Counted from the first letter of the stretch, positions 25,233 to 34,817 are shown. The stretch is 64,000 nucleotides of DNA from Roseburia faecis (GCF_001406815.1 NZ_CVRR01000007.1:1-64000); one strand, 5' to 3'. Made by a program: numbers and translations. Notes: generated by a model not told the origin, from the letters alone.

Positions 25233-25817
25233 ATGAAAGCACAGATTTTAACGGAAGATCAGATTCCGGAAGCGCTCAGTATTGCAAGGGGTGTCTTTGA
25301 TTACTGTCTGCGTGCGCGGATCACGGATCTGGAAATGATTCATATATTTCTGCAATATACGGAAAACACAAACATCCGGAACATGATTGCAGAAGGAACT
25401 CTCACCATGTGGGGAATTTTTGAACAGGGGCATATGATCGCCATGTCAGGAATGCAGAAAGAGGGACATATTACCATGCTGTATGTGCTTCCGGTATTCC
25501 AGCGCAGAGGATGTGGCAGATGTCTGTTGGAAGAAATGAAGGCGTATGCGGCAAATCAATATCAGTTACAGAGGGTGACGTTATCGGCAATGCCGGCATG
25601 GACAGCGGATTATTTCACAAAACGCCGGTTTCATCCAATGGAGGTAACACAGCCGTGTTCATTTGTTCCGATGCAGGCAAAAACCGTGGCACGCGCGATA
25701 TATGAAAAGAAAGAAATTCCATCCGGCGTGATCCTCGGAACCAGCATTGGCGGTCTGGCAGTCTGTGCGGCAGTTGCTGTCGGGTTCATGGTATTGTGGA
25801 TGCATGGAATTGTATAA
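25233..25817 (+). CDS. GNAT-family acetyltransferase with a C-terminal membrane segment
   Basis: A 194-residue protein that starts directly on the base after the recD2 stop. The GNAT core shows the acetyl-CoA loop RRGCGRCL after the beta-4 strand MLYVLPVF. Residues about 165-190 (VILGTSIGGLAVCAAVAVGF) form a membrane anchor, unusual for a GNAT enzyme. The substrate is unknown. Tight coupling to recD2 is probably only operon economy. Confidence 0.75.
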   Translation: MKAQILTEDQIPEALSIARGVFDYCLRARITDLEMIHIFLQYTENTNIRNMIAEGTLTMWGIFEQGHMIAMSGMQKEGHITMLYVLPVFQRRGCGRCLLEEMKAYAANQYQLQRVTLSAMPAWTADYFTKRRFHPMEVTQPCSFVPMQAKTVARAIYEKKEIPSGVILGTSIGGLAVCAAVAVGFMVLWMHGIV

Positions 25818-25867
25818 TATGTATATTTATTCATAAAATATGTCACTTTTTTCTCTTGCAAAAAAGG

Positions 25868-25896
25868 TTGAAAAAAGTGACGATTTGTGATAAAAT
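25868..25896 (+). promoter_or_regulatory. Promoter of carAB
   Basis: TTGAAA (25868-25873), 17-bp spacer, TAAAAT (25891-25896). The start would be near 25903, leaving a leader of about 80 nt. Confidence 0.7.
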
Positions 25897-25930
25897 TTTT
25901 ACAATTTAGGTAAAGCTAACTCAAGGTAAA

Positions 25931-25956
25931 AAAAAGAGATTCTCTCTTTTTTTTTG
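25931..25956 (+). terminator. Terminator-like hairpin in the carAB leader (possible attenuator)
   Basis: AAAAAGAGA pairs with TCTCTTTTT around TTC, and the T-run continues. It lies between the promoter and carA. No PyrR-binding consensus or peptide was recognised, so attenuation is only suggested. Confidence 0.5.
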
Positions 25957-25984
25957 CCAAGATGCAAGAAAGGCAGGGCAAAGA

Positions 25985-27055
25985 ATGAAAGCTTTTTTGA
26001 TACTGGAAGACGGAACCGTGTTTACAGGTACAAGCATTGGTTCTACACGCGAAATCATCAGTGAGATCGTATTTAATACCTCAATGACCGGATATTTAGA
26101 GGTACTTACAGATCCGTCCTATGCAGGACAGGCGGTTGTGATGACGTATCCGCTGATCGGAAACTACGGAATTACACCGGATATGGAATCCGCCAGACCG
26201 TGGCCGGACGGATATATTGTAAGAGAGCTTTCACGTATGCCGAGCAATTTCCGCTGTCAGGGAAGCATTCAGGATTTCCTGACAAAGCATGATATTCCGG
26301 GAATTGCAGGAATTGATACCCGTGCGCTTACCAAGATTCTCCGCGAAAAGGGAACCATGAACGGAATGATCACGACAAACGAAAATTATAATCTGGATGA
26401 AATTCTTCCAAAACTGAAAGAATATACAACCGGAAATGTTGTGGATAAAGTTACCTGCAGCGAGAAGAACGTATTAAAGGGAAGCGGAAAGAAAGTTGCA
26501 CTGATGGATTTCGGTGCGAAGAACAACATCGCAAAATCGTTAAATGCCCGTGGCTGTGAGGTGACGATTTATCCGGCACACACATCGGCGGAGGAAATTC
26601 TCGGAGCCAATCCGGATGGCATTATGCTCAGCAACGGACCTGGAGATCCGAAAGAGTGCACAGCGATTATTGAAGAATTAAAGAAACTGTATGCAAGTGA
26701 CGTACCGATCTTTGCCATCTGTCTCGGTCATCAGCTCATGGCACTGGCAAACGGAGCGGATACACACAAGATGAAATACGGACACCGTGGTGGAAACCAT
26801 CCGGTGAAAGATTTGTCAACCGGTCGTGTTTACATTTCTTCCCAGAACCATGGGTATGTGGTAGATACCGATACCCTTGATCCGAAGGTTGCAAAGCCTG
26901 CATTCGTCAATGTCAATGACGGAACCAACGAGGGCTTAGAGTATGTCGGAAAGAATATTTTCACCGTGCAGTTCCATCCGGAAGCATGCCCGGGACCACA
27001 GGACTCTTCGTACCTGTTTGACCGCTTTATTCAGATGATGGGAGGGAATCAGTAA
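25985..27055 (+). CDS. carA: Carbamoyl-phosphate synthase small subunit (glutaminase)
   Basis: A 356-residue protein that hydrolyses glutamine and passes ammonia to CarB for pyrimidine and arginine synthesis. The N-terminal half is the CarA domain (TSMTGYLEVLTDPSY). The class I amidotransferase half has the catalytic Cys in AICLGHQLMA and His/Glu in FHPEACPGP. The stop overlaps the carB start (TAATG). Confidence 0.97.
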   Translation: MKAFLILEDGTVFTGTSIGSTREIISEIVFNTSMTGYLEVLTDPSYAGQAVVMTYPLIGNYGITPDMESARPWPDGYIVRELSRMPSNFRCQGSIQDFLTKHDIPGIAGIDTRALTKILREKGTMNGMITTNENYNLDEILPKLKEYTTGNVVDKVTCSEKNVLKGSGKKVALMDFGAKNNIAKSLNARGCEVTIYPAHTSAEEILGANPDGIMLSNGPGDPKECTAIIEELKKLYASDVPIFAICLGHQLMALANGADTHKMKYGHRGGNHPVKDLSTGRVYISSQNHGYVVDTDTLDPKVAKPAFVNVNDGTNEGLEYVGKNIFTVQFHPEACPGPQDSSYLFDRFIQMMGGNQ

Positions 27056-30000
27056 TGCCAAGAAATAAAGACATCAAAAAAGTATTAGTAATCGGTTCGG
27101 GACCAATCGTCATCGGACAGGCAGCCGAGTTTGACTACGCAGGAACACAGGCATGCCGTTCCTTAAAGGAAGAAGGCGTGGAGGTGTGTCTGGTAAACTC
27201 CAACCCTGCCACCATCATGACCGACAAGCAGATTGCAGATCAGGTATACATTGAGCCTCTGACACTTCCGGTTCTTGAAAAAATTATTTTAAAGGAAAAA
27301 CCGGACAGCATACTTCCGACACTCGGTGGACAGGCTGGATTAAATCTGGGTATGGAACTGGCAGAGTCCGGCTTCTTAGAAGAGCACGGAGTAAAACTGA
27401 TTGGTACGACCGCAGAAACCATCTTTAAGGCAGAGGACCGTCAGGCATTTAAGGATACCATGGAAAAGATTGGTGAGCCTTGTGCAGCTTCCCAGGTTGT
27501 AAATACCGTAGAAGACGGTATCAAGTTTACTAATACGATCGGATATCCGGTTGTGCTCCGTCCGGCATTCACCCTCGGCGGAAGTGGCGGCGGTATCGCC
27601 CACAATGAGCAGGAGCTGGTCGATATCTTAAGCAATGGACTCCGTTTAAGCCGTGTCGGTGAGGTACTGGTTGAGCGCTGTATCGCAGGATGGAAGGAAG
27701 TCGAGTACGAAGTAATGCGTGATGCGAACGGAAACTGCATCACCGTATGTAACATGGAGAATATCGATCCGGTTGGTGTGCATACCGGAGATTCCATTGT
27801 AGTGGCACCTTCCCAGACACTCGGGGATAAAGAGTACCAGATGCTTCGTAGTTCTGCATTAAACATCATCAATGAGTTAAAGATCACCGGTGGATGTAAC
27901 GTGCAGTATGCATTGAATCCGGATTCTTTTGAGTACTGTGTCATCGAGGTAAACCCTCGTGTATCCCGTTCTTCCGCTCTTGCCTCCAAGGCAACCGGAT
28001 ACCCGATCGCAAAGGTTACCGCAAAGATTGCATTAGGCTACACACTTGATGAGATCAAGAACGCCATCACACAGAAGACCTATGCAAGTTTCGAGCCAAT
28101 GCTTGACTACTGTGTAGTGAAGATCCCGAGACTTCCGTTTGATAAATTCCTTACTGCAAAGAGAACGTTAAGTACACAGATGAAAGCAACCGGAGAGGTT
28201 ATGAGTATCTGTGATAACTTCGAGGGCGCACTGATGAAAGCCATCCGTTCCCTGGAACAGCATGTGGACAGCCTTATGTCCTATGATTTTACCGGACTGT
28301 CCGATGAAGAGTTAGAGGCACAGCTTCATGTGGTCGATGACCGCAGAATCTGGGTGATTGCAGAGGCACTGCGCCGCGGCGTTTCCTATGATCATATTTA
28401 TGAAATTACCAAGATCGACCGCTGGTTTATCGATAAGCTGGCAATCCTGGTAGAGATGGAGCAGCGCTTAAAGAGTGAGGAGCTGACCGTAGATCTGTTA
28501 AAAGAAGCAAAGAGAATCGAGTTCCCGGACAACGTCATCGCAGAGCTTACCGGAAAGACCGAGGAAGAGATTAAACAGATGCGTTATGCAAACGGTATCG
28601 TTGCAGCATATAAGATGGTGGATACCTGTGCCGCAGAGTTCGCCGCAGAGACACCGTATTACTACAGTGTTTACGGAAGTGAGAACGAGGCTGCAGAGAC
28701 CACACCGCAGAAAAAGGTTCTGGTTCTTGGTTCCGGTCCGATCCGTATCGGTCAGGGTATCGAGTTTGATTTCTGTTCCGTACATTGTACCTGGGCATTT
28801 GCAAAGGAAGGCTGGGAGACAGTCATTATCAACAACAACCCGGAGACCGTTTCCACCGACTTTGATATTGCAGACAAGCTGTATTTTGAGCCGTTGACCG
28901 CAGAGGATGTCGAGTCCATCGTAAATATTGAAAAGCCGGACGGAGCTGTTGTACAGTTCGGTGGACAGACAGCGATCAAACTGACAGAGGCGCTTATGAA
29001 GATGGGCGTTCCGATTCTTGGAACCAAGGCAGAGGATGTCGATGCCGCAGAGGATCGTGAGCTTTTTGATGAGATTCTGGAGAAGACTCATATTCCGAGA
29101 GCAGCCGGTGGAACCGTATTCACCGCAGAGGAAGCCAAAGAAGTTGCAAACCGTCTTGGTTATCCGGTTCTTGTCCGTCCTTCCTATGTACTCGGTGGAC
29201 AGGGCATGAAGATTGCATTCAATGATGAGGAGATCGAGGAATTCATCGGAATCATCAACCGTATTGCACAGGATCACCCAATCCTCGTAGATAAGTATTT
29301 ACAGGGTAAGGAGATCGAGGTCGATGCCGTATGTGACGGAACCGACATTCTCATTCCTGGTATTATGGAACATATCGAGCGTACCGGAGTCCATTCCGGA
29401 GACAGTATTTCCGTATATCCGGCTCCAACGATCAGTGATAAGGTAAAGGATACCATCGTAGAGTATACAAAGCGTCTGGCACAGGCACTGCATGTGGTCG
29501 GTCTGATCAATATCCAGTTTATCGCCATGAACGAGGAAGTATATGTCATCGAGGTAAATCCGCGTTCCTCAAGAACCGTGCCGTACATCAGTAAGGTTAC
29601 CGGTATTCCGATCGTAGATCTGGCAACCAAAGTGATCATCGGTAACACGATCCGCGGTCTGGGCTATGAGCCGGGACTTGCACCAGTTGCAGACTATATC
29701 GCAATCAAGATGCCGGTATTCTCCTTCGAGAAACTGCGTGGGGCAGAGATCAGTCTGGGACCGGAGATGAAGTCTACCGGTGAGTGTCTGGGTATCGCAA
29801 AGACATTCAATGAGGCACTGTACAAGGCATTCCTTGGAGCAGGTGTACAGCTTCCGAAATATAAGCAGATGATCATGACGGTTAAGGATGCGGATAAGCC
29901 GGAAGCCGTTGGTGTGGCAAAGCGTTTTGCGGCACTTGGTTACAAGATCTATGCGACAAGAAGCACCGCAAAGTATTTGCAGGAGCATGGTGTGAATGCA

Positions 30001-30261
30001 TTGCGTGTCAATAAGATTTCGCAGGAATCGCCAAATGTCATGGATCTGATTCTTGGTCACAAGATTGATCTGGTCATCGATACACCGACACAGGGTAACG
30101 GTGATAAGACAAGAGACGGATTCTTAATCCGCCGTAATGCAATCGAGACCGGTGTGTACTGCATCACCGCTATGGATACCGCAAATGCACTGGCACGTTC
30201 TTTAGAGACCGCTCACGGGGAACTGACTCCGGTAGATATTGCAACGGTTAAGAATATGTAA
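27055..30261 (+). CDS. carB: Carbamoyl-phosphate synthase large subunit
   Basis: A 1068-residue enzyme that makes carbamoyl phosphate from bicarbonate, ammonia and two ATP. It consists of two homologous ATP-grasp halves (VIGSGPIVIGQAAEFDYAG at the start, LGSGPIRIGQGIEFDF about residue 562) and a C-terminal MGS-like allosteric domain (from about 930; IDTPTQGNGDKTRDG), where UMP or IMP usually binds. Start is fixed by the overlap with carA. Length is normal. Confidence 0.98.
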   Translation: MPRNKDIKKVLVIGSGPIVIGQAAEFDYAGTQACRSLKEEGVEVCLVNSNPATIMTDKQIADQVYIEPLTLPVLEKIILKEKPDSILPTLGGQAGLNLGMELAESGFLEEHGVKLIGTTAETIFKAEDRQAFKDTMEKIGEPCAASQVVNTVEDGIKFTNTIGYPVVLRPAFTLGGSGGGIAHNEQELVDILSNGLRLSRVGEVLVERCIAGWKEVEYEVMRDANGNCITVCNMENIDPVGVHTGDSIVVAPSQTLGDKEYQMLRSSALNIINELKITGGCNVQYALNPDSFEYCVIEVNPRVSRSSALASKATGYPIAKVTAKIALGYTLDEIKNAITQKTYASFEPMLDYCVVKIPRLPFDKFLTAKRTLSTQMKATGEVMSICDNFEGALMKAIRSLEQHVDSLMSYDFTGLSDEELEAQLHVVDDRRIWVIAEALRRGVSYDHIYEITKIDRWFIDKLAILVEMEQRLKSEELTVDLLKEAKRIEFPDNVIAELTGKTEEEIKQMRYANGIVAAYKMVDTCAAEFAAETPYYYSVYGSENEAAETTPQKKVLVLGSGPIRIGQGIEFDFCSVHCTWAFAKEGWETVIINNNPETVSTDFDIADKLYFEPLTAEDVESIVNIEKPDGAVVQFGGQTAIKLTEALMKMGVPILGTKAEDVDAAEDRELFDEILEKTHIPRAAGGTVFTAEEAKEVANRLGYPVLVRPSYVLGGQGMKIAFNDEEIEEFIGIINRIAQDHPILVDKYLQGKEIEVDAVCDGTDILIPGIMEHIERTGVHSGDSISVYPAPTISDKVKDTIVEYTKRLAQALHVVGLINIQFIAMNEEVYVIEVNPRSSRTVPYISKVTGIPIVDLATKVIIGNTIRGLGYEPGLAPVADYIAIKMPVFSFEKLRGAEISLGPEMKSTGECLGIAKTFNEALYKAFLGAGVQLPKYKQMIMTVKDADKPEAVGVAKRFAALGYKIYATRSTAKYLQEHGVNALRVNKISQESPNVMDLILGHKIDLVIDTPTQGNGDKTRDGFLIRRNAIETGVYCITAMDTANALARSLETAHGELTPVDIATVKNM

Positions 30262-30270
30262 GATAAATAA

Positions 30271-30308
30271 AAGCAGCCCCTGTGCCTATTGGTGAGGGAC
30301 TGTTTTTA
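30271..30308 (+). terminator. First terminator after carB
   Basis: Imperfect hairpin of CAGCCCCTGTGCC with GGTGAGGGACTG, followed by TTTTT. Confidence 0.6.
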
Positions 30309-30320
30309 CAGAAGTTTCAT

Positions 30321-30344
30321 CCCGCCGGAAACGGCGGGATTTTT
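30321..30344 (+). terminator. Second terminator after carB
   Basis: CCCGCCG and CGGCGGG enclose a GAAA tetraloop and are followed by ATTTTT. On the minus strand it also ends the next gene poorly, since no T-run lies on that side. Confidence 0.85.
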
Positions 30345-30356
30345 GCATGTGAAAGA

Positions 30357-31016
30357 TTATTTGTCCAGATGCTGTTCGATAAGAACCAGAATCACATAGG
30401 CAATCAGGGAATAGAGAACAAATAAGACACATTGGTTTACGAAAAAACCAATATCAGCCGGATCACGGAACTGATGAATAAACTGGTTTATCCCCAACAG
30501 AGGACAGATACATCCGACAGGTACCACAATTTTCCGGAGAAAGTGAATGATTTCCTGTTTATGTCGCTTTCCGCTCAATAAAACAAGGGAGCAACAGATT
30601 CCGATGTAAATGAGGAGTGTTGGAAAATCCCAAAGATCCAGCATATCCGGTAAAAGCATATGTGTAAATATTGCAAACAGTCCGGTAAGGATCAATAAAA
30701 TGATACCCGCTGCACAGGGAAGGAGTGCAAAGCGCTGTTGTTTTTGATTGTCTTCCAAAAGGTTCATCATATTTTCCTCCGCTTTCATAGAATAAATTTC
30801 CGGTGTTAATTTTTCACCGGAGAGAAGTTCATTGACATTGATATCGAGAGTAGCACAAAGTTCGTTCAGAATCGAAGTGTCAGGAATGCTGTTTCCGTTT
30901 TCCCATTTGGATATGGTTTTATCACTGACGCCGATCCGGTCACCGAGATCTTTCTGTGTAAATCCTTTGGCTTTTCTGGATTGTTGTATAAATTCACCAA
31001 TCTTATTTTGTGACAT
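30357..31016 (-). CDS. XRE-family regulator with C-terminal membrane domain
   Basis: A 219-residue protein with an N-terminal helix-turn-helix (GFTQKDLGDRIGVSDKTISK) and four hydrophobic segments beginning at about residues 90, 120, 152 and 187. The start at 31016 follows GGAGGTTCC. Such membrane-tethered XRE proteins often sense the envelope or a transported compound and control adjacent genes. The gene is alone on the minus strand between carB and the SseB-like gene. The target is unknown. Confidence 0.8.
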   Translation of the reverse strand: MSQNKIGEFIQQSRKAKGFTQKDLGDRIGVSDKTISKWENGNSIPDTSILNELCATLDINVNELLSGEKLTPEIYSMKAEENMMNLLEDNQKQQRFALLPCAAGIILLILTGLFAIFTHMLLPDMLDLWDFPTLLIYIGICCSLVLLSGKRHKQEIIHFLRKIVVPVGCICPLLGINQFIHQFRDPADIGFFVNQCVLFVLYSLIAYVILVLIEQHLDK

Positions 31017-31254
31017 AGTGGAACCTCCATTTCGTAAGAGACAGTTGCCGCAGTGTCTGTCTGCTTTCAGTATAGAAGAAACGTGCAGAGAATACAATCT
31101 ATGAGTTGGAGAGTTGGTAGTTCGCAGTCTCAGAGAAAGAGAAGGACGGTTCCGTCAAAAGAATTCTCCCAAAAGGAGAATCTGAAAGAAATGGCTTTCA
31201 AAAAGGAATCACTCATTTTATAATAGAATGAACAGACAAGAGAGGATACAAAAT

Positions 31255-31677
31255 ATGGACAAGAAAAATGAATATCAGGATGAGGGATTAAGGGGCAACG
31301 AAAAAATCGAAGAAGCCATTTTTTTACTTCAAAAAGAACCTTCACAGGAACAGCTTGCGCATACATTGACCGTAATTCGCAGACGGATGCAGGAGGGGGG
31401 ACAACTGATCGTTGCCGTGGAACCGGACCCGGCACAGGCGCAAATGAAGTTACAGACAGTGAGGACTCCGGACGGTAAAATCTGGTGGTCGGCATTTACC
31501 AGTTTTGAGGAAGAATTAAAAGGTGCAGATCAGGTGAAGTCGACATTTTTGTCAGAGATCGGCAGGATGTTTGAAGCAGCACTTACTGTGCCGGAGATTG
31601 CAGGGATTATTATCAATCCCTGGAACCGGACAATCATGCTGGATAAACATCTGATCCGGATTATTATGCCGGACTGA
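31255..31677 (+). CDS. SseB N-terminal domain-like protein
   Basis: A 140-residue protein. After a charged start it resembles the SseB-type domain (KIWWSAFTSFEEELKGAD, then GIIINPWNRTIMLDK). The ATG at 31255 is preceded by AGAGAGG. In SseB this domain has no known catalytic role; some members belong to secretion or toxin-immunity neighbourhoods. A TATAAT at 31219-31224 may be its -10 element. Nothing in the surroundings fixes its job. Confidence 0.6.
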   Translation: MDKKNEYQDEGLRGNEKIEEAIFLLQKEPSQEQLAHTLTVIRRRMQEGGQLIVAVEPDPAQAQMKLQTVRTPDGKIWWSAFTSFEEELKGADQVKSTFLSEIGRMFEAALTVPEIAGIIINPWNRTIMLDKHLIRIIMPD

Positions 31678-31702
31678 AAATTTTCATATTTTTCGTAACT
31701 AT

Positions 31703-31897
31703 ATGCAATACGATTCGAAAAGAATAGTGATACTATCGGGGAAACAGTATGTTCAGACCAATGAGAAGAAAGAAAAGGGAATCAGCACAGAGACAGCAAA
31801 ACAATTATTGCTTCATGAGCGGCGTAACAGTCGGATCAATATAGAGCTTACCGATCCGGAGGCGGGTGTGACATTTTCTCGTATGAGACAAAATTAA
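31703..31897 (+). CDS. Doubtful small open frame
   Basis: A 64-codon frame with no convincing ribosome site. The sequence is hydrophilic and unrecognised (contains ETAKQLLLHERRNSRINIEL). It lies between the SseB-like gene and a membrane protein whose RBS begins right after it, so it could be the tail of a decayed gene or a real small protein. Confidence 0.25.
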   Translation: MQYDSKRIVILSGKQYVQTNEKKEKGISTETAKQLLLHERRNSRINIELTDPEAGVTFSRMRQN

Positions 31898-31908
31898 GGA
31901 GGTATACA

Positions 31909-32292
31909 ATGAGGATGATGGTTATGATAATCTATCTATTATTTTTAATATGCATGATCGTTTATTATGGAAAAATGATGTATAGAAATTATCAAAAAGA
32001 ACTTCCTTTAGGATATGGGCAAAATAAAATCGTGTATTTTATGATCCTGCTATGTATCATAATCGGTCAATACACCATTCCTTCTGCTTGGGGCCGACTG
32101 AGTGTAATTTTAATATTCGGAGTTGCATTCTTTTTGATCTATGCAATGATTGGTCTCCATAATAGAAAGAATCATTCCGGAGAATTATTTCGCTTATATC
32201 AAAAAGAAGTCACCACAGCAAAGAGGTGTATCATCATAGGCACAGGAGTTGTTGTAGTTGCTTTATTTTTGGTCTGTTTTATAAAAAAATAA
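31909..32292 (+). CDS. Small hypothetical membrane protein
   Basis: A 127-residue protein with four hydrophobic segments (about residues 4-20, 42-59, 64-83 and 104-123) and short basic loops. AAGGAGG precedes the ATG. No family is recognised. Its 3' end is directly followed by the decayed kinase on the other strand. Confidence 0.65.
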   Translation: MRMMVMIIYLLFLICMIVYYGKMMYRNYQKELPLGYGQNKIVYFMILLCIIIGQYTIPSAWGRLSVILIFGVAFFLIYAMIGLHNRKNHSGELFRLYQKEVTTAKRCIIIGTGVVVVALFLVCFIKK

Positions 32293-32329
32293 ACTAAATC
32301 GGCCTCCGGATGACAAGCCTCCCCGCTTC

Positions 32330-32820
32330 TTAAGCGGCATCCATCTGCCCGTGCATCTGCTGCACCAGCGCCCGTGCTATGGAAAGCCCAAGTCCGGTCG
32401 GTCATGGTAATGTCCGGCGTGATCCGGTGTCTTTTGAGCACCGCATACATTGCGGCAATGCTTCCCTCTAAAATGCGATTTACCGACACTTCCTGCAAGG
32501 ATTGTGCCAAAGGCACAGACAGGACAACCGAATACCGGAACAGTTCTTCCGTCAGTTGTGTCATCACCTTTGTGCGTTCCCGGATGATGGCAACATACTG
32601 GCGGGAGACAGCAGATAACGGTTCCTTTTCCAAAAGTTCCAGGTAGCCGCAGATGGCAGTCAGCGGTGTGCGTAGATCGTGGGAAATGCTCGTGATGGCA
32701 GCCTGCAGCTGGGTGTTTCCCTGTTTAAAACAATGCTGCATGGCACGGAGCTGTTCCAGGGATTGGTTGAGCGTATCCGCCAGAAGACACAAATCTTTAT
32801 CCCGGCAGGAAAGTGTAATC
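32330..32820 (-). pseudogene. Remnant of a sensor histidine kinase
   Basis: The minus strand encodes a kinase phosphoacceptor region (SISHDLRTPLTAICGYLELL) and continues to DITMTDR. It then jumps, with a frame change, to the end of the ATPase domain (TGLGLSIARALVQQMHG) and stops at 32330. The middle of the ATPase domain and the whole sensor region are missing. The 5' side ends at about 32820, where a plus-strand Fe-S gene fragment begins without any gap. Two deletions are needed to explain this. Confidence 0.85.
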
Positions 32821-33326
32821 GGTTTATCAAATATGGAATTCTTTTGGTTTTCGTTATTCTGCTTCCTATATTGGTGACGAACCAGCTGGGAATGGGGGAC
32901 CCATTTTTTTGCAAATACCTCTGTCCACAGGGAGTATTAGAGGGGGCACTTCCACTTTCGATTGCAAATGCAGGCATCCGTGCGGCATTGGGAAAGCTGT
33001 TTACATGGAAGGCCGGAATACTGGTTGCGGTCGTGTTGTTAAGCCTTATGTTTTATCGCCCGTTCTGCAAATGGATCTGTCCGCTTGGCGCAGTCTATGC
33101 GCTTTTTAATAAAGTATCTCTTTTACAGATGCATATAGATACCGGTAAATGTGTATCTTGCGGCAAATGTGCCGGTGTCTGTAAAATGGATGTGGATGTG
33201 GTCCGGCATCCAAATCATACGGAATGTATACGCTGCGGAGCATGTGTGAAGGAATGTCCGGTAGAAGCAATCAGTTATAAGTATGGATTTGCGGAAAAAT
33301 CAAAAAAGAAGAAGGAGAATAATTAA
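32821..33326 (+). pseudogene. N-terminally truncated NapH/YccM-like 4Fe-4S membrane protein
   Basis: The readable part has two membrane segments (YGILLVFVILLPILV and LVAVVLLSLMF), two FxCxxxCP motifs (FCKYLCPQG, FCKWICPLG) and two ferredoxin motifs (CVSCGKCAGVCKMD, CIRCGACVKECPVE). About 100-130 residues that normally precede these are gone and are replaced by antisense kinase sequence; no plausible start codon with RBS exists near the junction. In intact form such proteins feed electrons across the membrane. The TlpA-like gene begins 2 bp after it, so the two once formed a thiol/disulfide or electron-transfer unit. Confidence 0.75.
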
Positions 33327-33327
33327 A

Positions 33328-34221
33328 ATGAAAAAACTTACAGGAATATTACTGGTTATGACTATGGTATTTGGACTTACTGCTTGTGGCAATGCCTCGA
33401 AAAAAGGAAGCAATGTGACGGAAACACAGGCACAGTCTGCGGAAGATACAGGGGCTGGTAATGCAGAACTCAACAAACTGTACGAAAAGGAAAATGCCAT
33501 TATTGCGAAACATCAGGAATTGTGGAATACGGTTTTTAATAACATTGACAAGGAAAAGGCCGCTGGCTCAGGGGAACAAAATTATGGAACGTTTCTGGAG
33601 ACACAGCTGGATCATGTGAAGGACCAGTTTTCGGAGGCAGACCTGAAAAAGCTGGATAAGGATATCGAAGAGATTAAGAAAATCGAGGATCAGGTAACGG
33701 AACTTACCGCGCAGATGGGAACAGAAAATTCCGGCGCCCAAAGCGCGAATGCAGAAACATCCGTCTTTCCGTCTTTTCAGGCGAAGGATCTGGATGGAAA
33801 TAAGGTGGACAGCAGCATTTTTTCACAGAATGCGGTAACGGTTGTTAATTTCTGGTTTAATGGATGCACGCCATGTGTGGAGGAACTTCCGGCACTCAAC
33901 AAATTAAATGAAGAACTGAAGGCAAAGGGCGGTCAGGTCATTGGCGTAAACACGGATTCACTCGATGGTAACAAAGAGGGAATTGCGGAAGCAAAAAGCA
34001 TCCTGAAAAAACAGGGGGCAGACTATACCAACCTTTCCCTTGATTCGGACAGTGAGGCCGGTAAATACGCAACAAATATTATGGCATTTCCAACGACAGT
34101 TCTCGTTGACCGTAATGGCAACATTGTCGGAGATCCGATCATGGGCGGAATCACGAGTGATGAAGTCTACAAAAAGGTGACAGCTGCGATTGACCAGATC
34201 TTAGAGAAGGATAAGCAGTAA
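33328..34221 (+). CDS. TlpA-like thiol-disulfide lipoprotein
   Basis: A 297-residue exported protein. The signal peptide ends in the lipobox LTAC (Cys about residue 20), a Ser/Thr-rich linker and a helical segment follow (about 40-135). A C-terminal thioredoxin-like domain carries the active site NGCTPCVEELP. It probably reduces or isomerises disulfides of exported proteins. The start at 33328 is supported by AGAAGGAG and the signal peptide. Its electron donor may have been the membrane Fe-S protein encoded just upstream, now truncated. Confidence 0.85.
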   Translation: MKKLTGILLVMTMVFGLTACGNASKKGSNVTETQAQSAEDTGAGNAELNKLYEKENAIIAKHQELWNTVFNNIDKEKAAGSGEQNYGTFLETQLDHVKDQFSEADLKKLDKDIEEIKKIEDQVTELTAQMGTENSGAQSANAETSVFPSFQAKDLDGNKVDSSIFSQNAVTVVNFWFNGCTPCVEELPALNKLNEELKAKGGQVIGVNTDSLDGNKEGIAEAKSILKKQGADYTNLSLDSDSEAGKYATNIMAFPTTVLVDRNGNIVGDPIMGGITSDEVYKKVTAAIDQILEKDKQ

Positions 34222-34262
34222 GATGGATACGGATAGGGTGGTAACTTTAAAAGGAGAATCCA

Positions 34263-34757
34263 ATGGAATATGAACACATTGTCCATTCGTTTGAACCGGT
34301 GTACGACAAAGCTTCCGAAATTCTCATATTAGGAACCCTGCCGTCCGTCAAATCAAGGGAAAACAATTTTTATTACGGGCACAAACAGAACCGTTTCTGG
34401 AAAGTGCTTGCAACACTTTTAAAGGAGCCGGTTCCAGATACAATTGAGGAGAAAAAAGCAATGCTGCTTGCCCGCCGGATTGCCCTGTGGGATGTGATCC
34501 AAAGCTGTGACATCAAAGGCTCAAGTGACAGCAGTATTAAAAATGTACAGCCGACGGATATTGGCATGATTCTGGAAAAAACGAACATAACACGTATTTA
34601 TGCAAACGGAAACAAGGCAGGACAGCTTTATAAAAGGTACCAGTTTCCGGTCACGGGGATCGAAGCGATGGTGCTTCCATCCACAAGTCCGGCAAATGCC
34701 GCGTGGTCGCTGGAACGGCTGTGTGAGGCGTGGCATGTGATTCTGGAACAAGGATAA
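34263..34757 (+). CDS. DNA-deoxyinosine (hypoxanthine) glycosylase, uracil-DNA-glycosylase superfamily
   Basis: A 164-residue protein with the family-6 UDG pattern: LGTLPSVKSRENNFYYGH at the N-terminus, QNRFW, an ALWDVIQSC segment and LPSTSPANA near the end. Such enzymes remove deaminated adenine from DNA. AAAGGAG precedes the ATG. It is followed by a strong terminator. Confidence 0.88.
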   Translation: MEYEHIVHSFEPVYDKASEILILGTLPSVKSRENNFYYGHKQNRFWKVLATLLKEPVPDTIEEKKAMLLARRIALWDVIQSCDIKGSSDSSIKNVQPTDIGMILEKTNITRIYANGNKAGQLYKRYQFPVTGIEAMVLPSTSPANAAWSLERLCEAWHVILEQG

Positions 34758-34779
34758 CAGAGCCTTTTATAAAAGATTT

Positions 34780-34817
34780 AAAAAGCCATCTTTGTAAAGA
34801 AAGATGGCTTTTTTTAG
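34780..34817 (+). terminator. Terminator after the DNA glycosylase gene
   Basis: AAAGCCATCTTT pairs with AAAGATGGCTTT around a short loop; a long T-run follows. Confidence 0.92.

Noticed and set aside
25931-25956. PyrR-dependent attenuator
   Set aside because: The conserved PyrR-binding loop was not found, so only an unspecified hairpin is reported.
28498-29277. Long minus-strand frame (259 codons) opposite carB, and similar ones opposite uvrA, recD2 and cysN
   Set aside because: Codon bias of the sense genes keeps these antisense frames open; none has an RBS or domain.
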